From NCBI GenBank assembly GCA_030671225.1, contig DAOVAE010000024.1:1-10015 (forward strand): 10,015 bases of DNA, read 5' to 3'. The stretch comes from Desulfobacteraceae bacterium. GTDB lineage: Bacteria; Desulfobacterota; Desulfobacteria; Desulfobacterales; UBA11574. The notes under the pieces are model-generated. The model saw only the letters and a list, made by a program, of their open reading frames with translations. It was not told the origin of the DNA and did not search any database. Every line of letters begins with the position of its first letter. Position 1 is the stretch's first letter. This document shows positions 7,526 to 10,015 of this stretch, one piece after another. The translations under genes and the position numbers were made by a program.

Positions 7526-7543
7526 TCGTTAACTAAAAAATAT

Positions 7544-7559
7544 CACGAAAGCACGAAAA
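7544..7559. repeat. short direct repeat CACGAAA(G/A) before nagZ
   Basis: Two adjacent copies, CACGAAAG (7544-7551) and CACGAAAA (7552-7559), abut the nagZ ATG. They replace any recognisable Shine-Dalgarno sequence. Too short to interpret further. Confidence 0.35.
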
Positions 7560-8561
7560 ATGGATATTACAACATTTTCAGATAAGCAATCGGCAGGGCA
7601 GCGCCTAATGGTCGGGTTTGATGGAACTGAACTCAACCGGGACCTGATGTTTCTCATCAACACCTTAAAGGTGGGCGGAATTATTCTCTTTGCCCGAAAT
7701 CTTTCAAATCCCGACCAGATCAAATATCTGTGCTCATCGGTTCAGGAATATGCCCGGTCATGCGGCCAGCCGCCACTTTTTATCGCCATAGACCAGGAAG
7801 GCGGCAAGGTGGCCAGACTCAGAGAGCCTTTTACCCGGTTTCCCGGTAACCCCAAAATGAAAGGCGTGGAAGATGCAGCACACTTTGCCCGAATAACCGC
7901 AGGGGAACTTGTAGAAGTCGGAATCAACATGAACCTTGCACCTGTCCTGGATGTTGCCCCTGAAGGCGTAAAGAGTGTGATGGCAGACAGGGTCTTCGGG
8001 CATGACCCGATGCGGGTATCTGAACTGGGAGTAGCAGTTATCGAGCACCTGCAGCAAGGTAAAGTCATGGCGGTTGCCAAACACTTCCCGGGAATCGGTC
8101 GCACAACACTCGATTCGCATTATGAAATGCCGACCCTTGATGTTGATGTTAAATCAATGGAGTCAACCGATCTCCTGCCGTTTGAAGCCGCTATTAAGCA
8201 TGATGTGGCCGGAATCATGCTTTCTCATATCTTTTATAAAAAGATCGACCCTGAGTGGCCGGCAAGCCTGTCAGCCTATGTTGTCCGGGATCTTCTGCGC
8301 AAGCAAATGGGTTTTGACGGAATTATTACGACCGACGATCTGGACATGGGCGCAATAAAAAAACATTATGACATCAAAACCGTTATCTGCCGGATACTTT
8401 TAGCAGGTATCGACATCGCCCTAATATGCCACAAGGGTCCTGATATTGAAAATGCATTTGAAGTGATTTTGAAGTCTTTTTCAGATTCTAACAGGGTTAG
8501 GGAGAAAGGGGCTAAATCATTAACAAGAATATTGAAGCTGAAAAGAAATTATCTGCTGTAA
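7560..8561 (+). CDS. nagZ: beta-N-acetylhexosaminidase, glycoside hydrolase family 3 (NagZ-type)
   Basis: Removes terminal GlcNAc from anhydromuropeptides during peptidoglycan recycling; cytoplasmic in Gram-negatives, and no signal peptide is visible. The 333 residues form a single GH3 TIM barrel, as in NagZ: MVGFDG (17-22), DQEGGKVARL (78-87), MNLAPVLDV (124-132), ADRVFG (142-147), KHFPGIGRTTLDSH (174-187), IMLSHI (219-224) and GIITTDDLDMGAI (254-266). The nucleophile is one of the Asp pair D259/D260, and the acid/base dyad is D185-H187. The common KHFPGHG motif here reads KHFPGIG, with Ile179 for His, while the DSH dyad is intact. ATG 7560 places the N-terminus as expected for the family, but no Shine-Dalgarno is evident, only A-rich sequence. 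It follows the MITE-like insertion, so it may be transcribed less tightly with the genes upstream. Confidence 0.93.
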   Translation: MDITTFSDKQSAGQRLMVGFDGTELNRDLMFLINTLKVGGIILFARNLSNPDQIKYLCSSVQEYARSCGQPPLFIAIDQEGGKVARLREPFTRFPGNPKMKGVEDAAHFARITAGELVEVGINMNLAPVLDVAPEGVKSVMADRVFGHDPMRVSELGVAVIEHLQQGKVMAVAKHFPGIGRTTLDSHYEMPTLDVDVKSMESTDLLPFEAAIKHDVAGIMLSHIFYKKIDPEWPASLSAYVVRDLLRKQMGFDGIITTDDLDMGAIKKHYDIKTVICRILLAGIDIALICHKGPDIENAFEVILKSFSDSNRVREKGAKSLTRILKLKRNYLL

Positions 8562-8577
8562 TCTATAACATCCTAAA

Positions 8578-8637
8578 CCGGTTGGCCCGTTGAACCCGTT
8601 GGCCGGTTGAGCCGGTTGGCTGGTTGAACCGGCCAAC
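8578..8637. repeat. GTTG array with 8/9-nt periodicity and an 11-bp hairpin
   Basis: GTTG begins at 8581, 8589, 8598, 8606, 8615 and 8623, an alternating 8-9-8-9-8 spacing, with units alternating between GTTGGC-like and GTTGAAC/GTTGAGC-like forms. GTTGGCCGGTT (8598-8608) pairs perfectly with AACCGGCCAAC (8627-8637) around an 18-nt loop. The array fills most of the gap between convergent nagZ and tsaD. The stable GC-rich stem could stop transcription from both sides, although no T-run follows it in either direction. Confidence 0.65.
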
Positions 8638-8644
8638 AATATAA

Positions 8645-9643
8645 TCAATACCTTACCCTGGAGTAAACATCATCACAGAGACCCGACACGGTTCCGGTAA
8701 TTAAATAATGGTAACCGGCTGCGGCGATCATTGCAGCATTATCACCGCAAAGTTCAATAGAAGGGATGTGAACCGTCAACCCCTTGAGGCCGGCTTCCTG
8801 TTTGACCCTTTCCCTTAACCTATTGTTTGCGGCCACGCCACCAACCAGAGCAATATGTTCGCATCCTTTCACCACTGCGGCATGAACGACTTTATACGAC
8901 AAAACATCGACTACCGCTTCCTGAAATTCGGCCACGATATCGGGAATCTCTTGCTGATAAGTATCCATCTGTTTCTGAATATACCTTCGCACAGCCGTTT
9001 TCAGGCCGCTGAAGCTAAAGTCAAAAGTCGACTTGTCCAGAAACGGCCTTGGGAAAACGATATTCCCGGGAACTCCTTCGCGGGCTAACCTGTCGATAAC
9101 ACCACCGCCCGGATAGCCCAAGCCTAACATCTTGGCAACTTTGTCAAAGGCTTCTCCGGCGGCATCATCCCGTGTTTGTCCAATAAGCTCGCATCCTGTG
9201 TGTGACGTGACATGGTATATACTGGTATGCCCGCCGGATGCAAGAAGTGCTACAAACGGGAAAGGTGGCGGGTCTTCTTCCAGAAACACTGAATTTATGT
9301 GGCCCTCAAGGTGATTGACCCCGACCCATGGAATATCCAACGCAAAAGCAAAAGATTTAGCAAAACAGAAACCGACCAGCAATGCTCCCACCAGTCCCGG
9401 ACCCTGGGTAACCGCAATTGCGTCAAGCTGCTTTGAATCTATGCCCGAAGCACCCAGCGCCTCATTAACCACCGGGACGATCGCTTCCATATGTTTTCTT
9501 GAAGCAAGTTCAGGCACAACACCGCCATAGGAATGATGTACGTCGATCTGGGAGGATACAACGGAAGATAATATCTGGGTGCCGTCAACAACCACCGCCG
9601 CAGCGGTTTCGTCGCAGGATGTCTCAATGCCGAGTATAATCAT
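8645..9643 (-). CDS. tsaD: tRNA N6-adenosine threonylcarbamoyltransferase TsaD
   Basis: Transfers the threonylcarbamoyl group to A37 of tRNAs that read ANN codons, with TsaB and TsaE, completing the universal t6A modification in the cytoplasm. At 332 residues it has the normal length. Seen in order: the N-terminal ASKHA strand MIILGIETSCDETAAAV, ELASRKHMEAIVP (45-57), the metal-binding HxxxH motif NHLEGHI (H111, H115), the nucleotide-binding loop ASGGHTSIYHV (135-145), GEAFDKVAKMLGLGYPGGG, the second ASKHA half VGGVAANNRLRERV (267-280), and D301 in CGDNAAMI, the third metal ligand. The ribosome binding site is weak (AAAGAAAG upstream). It lies downstream of purM on the same strand with a 174-bp gap and is probably cotranscribed. 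It is intact. Confidence 0.97.
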   Translation of the reverse strand: MIILGIETSCDETAAAVVVDGTQILSSVVSSQIDVHHSYGGVVPELASRKHMEAIVPVVNEALGASGIDSKQLDAIAVTQGPGLVGALLVGFCFAKSFAFALDIPWVGVNHLEGHINSVFLEEDPPPFPFVALLASGGHTSIYHVTSHTGCELIGQTRDDAAGEAFDKVAKMLGLGYPGGGVIDRLAREGVPGNIVFPRPFLDKSTFDFSFSGLKTAVRRYIQKQMDTYQQEIPDIVAEFQEAVVDVLSYKVVHAAVVKGCEHIALVGGVAANNRLRERVKQEAGLKGLTVHIPSIELCGDNAAMIAAAGYHYLITGTVSGLCDDVYSRVRY

Positions 9644-9693
9644 TGCTGCTTTCTTTTTTCAGGCACTCTCCCGGAGCCGGTTTTGCTACCCGC

Positions 9694-9780
9694 TCAGCTT
9701 TTACAGACGGTTTTTCCCTTTTGAGCGCTTTCTATCCAGCCCATCAGCTTTAAGAGGGGTTTTTTAATCTTATGCAGCAT
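9694..9780 (-). CDS. possible 28-residue small basic protein between purM and tsaD
   Basis: A short frame on the purM/tsaD strand begins ATG at 9780 and stops at TGA (complement of 9694-9696). The product would be small and basic, beginning MLHKIKKPLLKLMGWIE and ending in KTVCKS, with an amphipathic-looking first half. There is no recognisable Shine-Dalgarno sequence, and I recognise no family. It may be chance; I list it because the 174-bp gap is otherwise unexplained and the composition is protein-like. Confidence 0.2.
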   Translation of the reverse strand: MLHKIKKPLLKLMGWIESAQKGKTVCKS

Positions 9781-9806
9781 TTGCTTTTTTCGGTAATTTC
9801 CGTTCC

Positions 9807-9828
9807 TTATATCCACTTTATATCCACT
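9807..9828. repeat. 11-bp tandem duplication covering the purM stop codon
   Basis: TTATATCCACT occurs twice in direct succession (9807-9817 and 9818-9828). On the coding (minus) strand the copy inside purM supplies its final codons and TAA stop, and the second copy repeats the same bases immediately downstream. This looks like a small replication-slippage duplication and does not alter the encoded protein. Confidence 0.7.
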
Positions 9829-10015
9829 GAACCCTTTCGCCCGCTTCCTTGCGTTCAACGATCTCGCCTACAACAAAGGCTTTTTCCTTCATGGCGATGA
9901 GACGATCCAGAACTTCCTGGCTATCCTTTTCATGAACAACGGCAATCAAGCCGATACCGTTATTAAATGTACGCATCATTTCACGTTCTGATATATTGCC
10001 GGCCTGCTTAAGATA
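9818..10015 (-). CDS. purM: phosphoribosylformylglycinamidine cyclo-ligase (AIR synthetase), C-terminal part
   Basis: The window edge cuts the gene; the last 65 residues and the TAA stop are visible. They match the end of PurM, which closes FGAM to aminoimidazole ribotide with ATP in purine synthesis. Diagnostic is ISEREMMRTFNNGIGLIAVV, the PurM block usually seen as SEEEMxRTFNxGIGMxxVV, followed by a typical tail with FVVGEIVERKEAGE. The frame is open to the window edge with no internal stop. It is transcribed toward tsaD. Confidence 0.9.
   Translation of the reverse strand, partial: YLKQAGNISEREMMRTFNNGIGLIAVVHEKDSQEVLDRLIAMKEKAFVVGEIVERKEAGERVQWI

Noticed and set aside
7742..8120. Two overlapping 120-codon frames antisense to nagZ
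   Set aside because: Both lie wholly within the strongly supported nagZ coding sequence and show no recognisable domain or ribosome binding site.
8578..8637. CRISPR-like array
   Set aside because: Units are only 8-9 nt with no spacers of constant length, and no cas genes are nearby.

Overview
The window is an ordinary bacterial housekeeping region of moderate GC content, densely packed with genes and with some AT-rich spacers. The gene order pnp, then an M16 zinc protease, then dut, together with the character of the proteins, suggests a Gram-negative anaerobe of the Desulfobacterota, probably Desulfobacterales-like. That placement rests on recognising families and synteny by eye, not on a search.

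Layout. Bases 1-4111 (+ strand) form one compact run: the 3' three quarters of pnp (polynucleotide phosphorylase), an M16 processing-type peptidase, dut (dUTPase) and a YycJ/WalJ-type metallo-beta-lactamase-fold hydrolase. Spacings are 9 bp, 4 bp and a stop/start overlap. pnp is broken by an in-frame TAA at 284-286, although the same frame stays open and well conserved on both sides. After a 260-bp spacer holding a perfect 16-bp inverted repeat comes a convergent amidohydrolase (4372-5211, - strand). A 314-bp divergent spacer (5212-5525) holds a fold-back array of TGAAC/GTTCA units, and I can place candidate outward promoters on both arms. It leads into a second + strand run: mltG (endolytic murein transglycosylase), a PrmA-like methyltransferase with an unusual N-terminus, and nagZ (beta-N-acetylhexosaminidase). 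A 142-bp MITE-like element with terminal inverted repeats and a 6-bp target duplication sits between the methyltransferase and nagZ. nagZ converges on tsaD (- strand) across a short GTTG-rich repeat with a strong hairpin. Upstream of tsaD on the same strand is the 3' end of purM, cut by the window edge.

How the genes fit together. The first run covers RNA turnover (PNPase), protein processing (M16) and nucleotide-pool hygiene (dUTPase). The second has a peptidoglycan theme: MltG cuts glycan strands and NagZ removes GlcNAc during cell-wall recycling. tsaD (tRNA t6A modification) and purM (purine synthesis) are housekeeping genes. I see no defence system, CRISPR array, prophage or transposase gene. 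The most notable items are the nonsense codon in pnp and the small non-coding repeats in the spacers.
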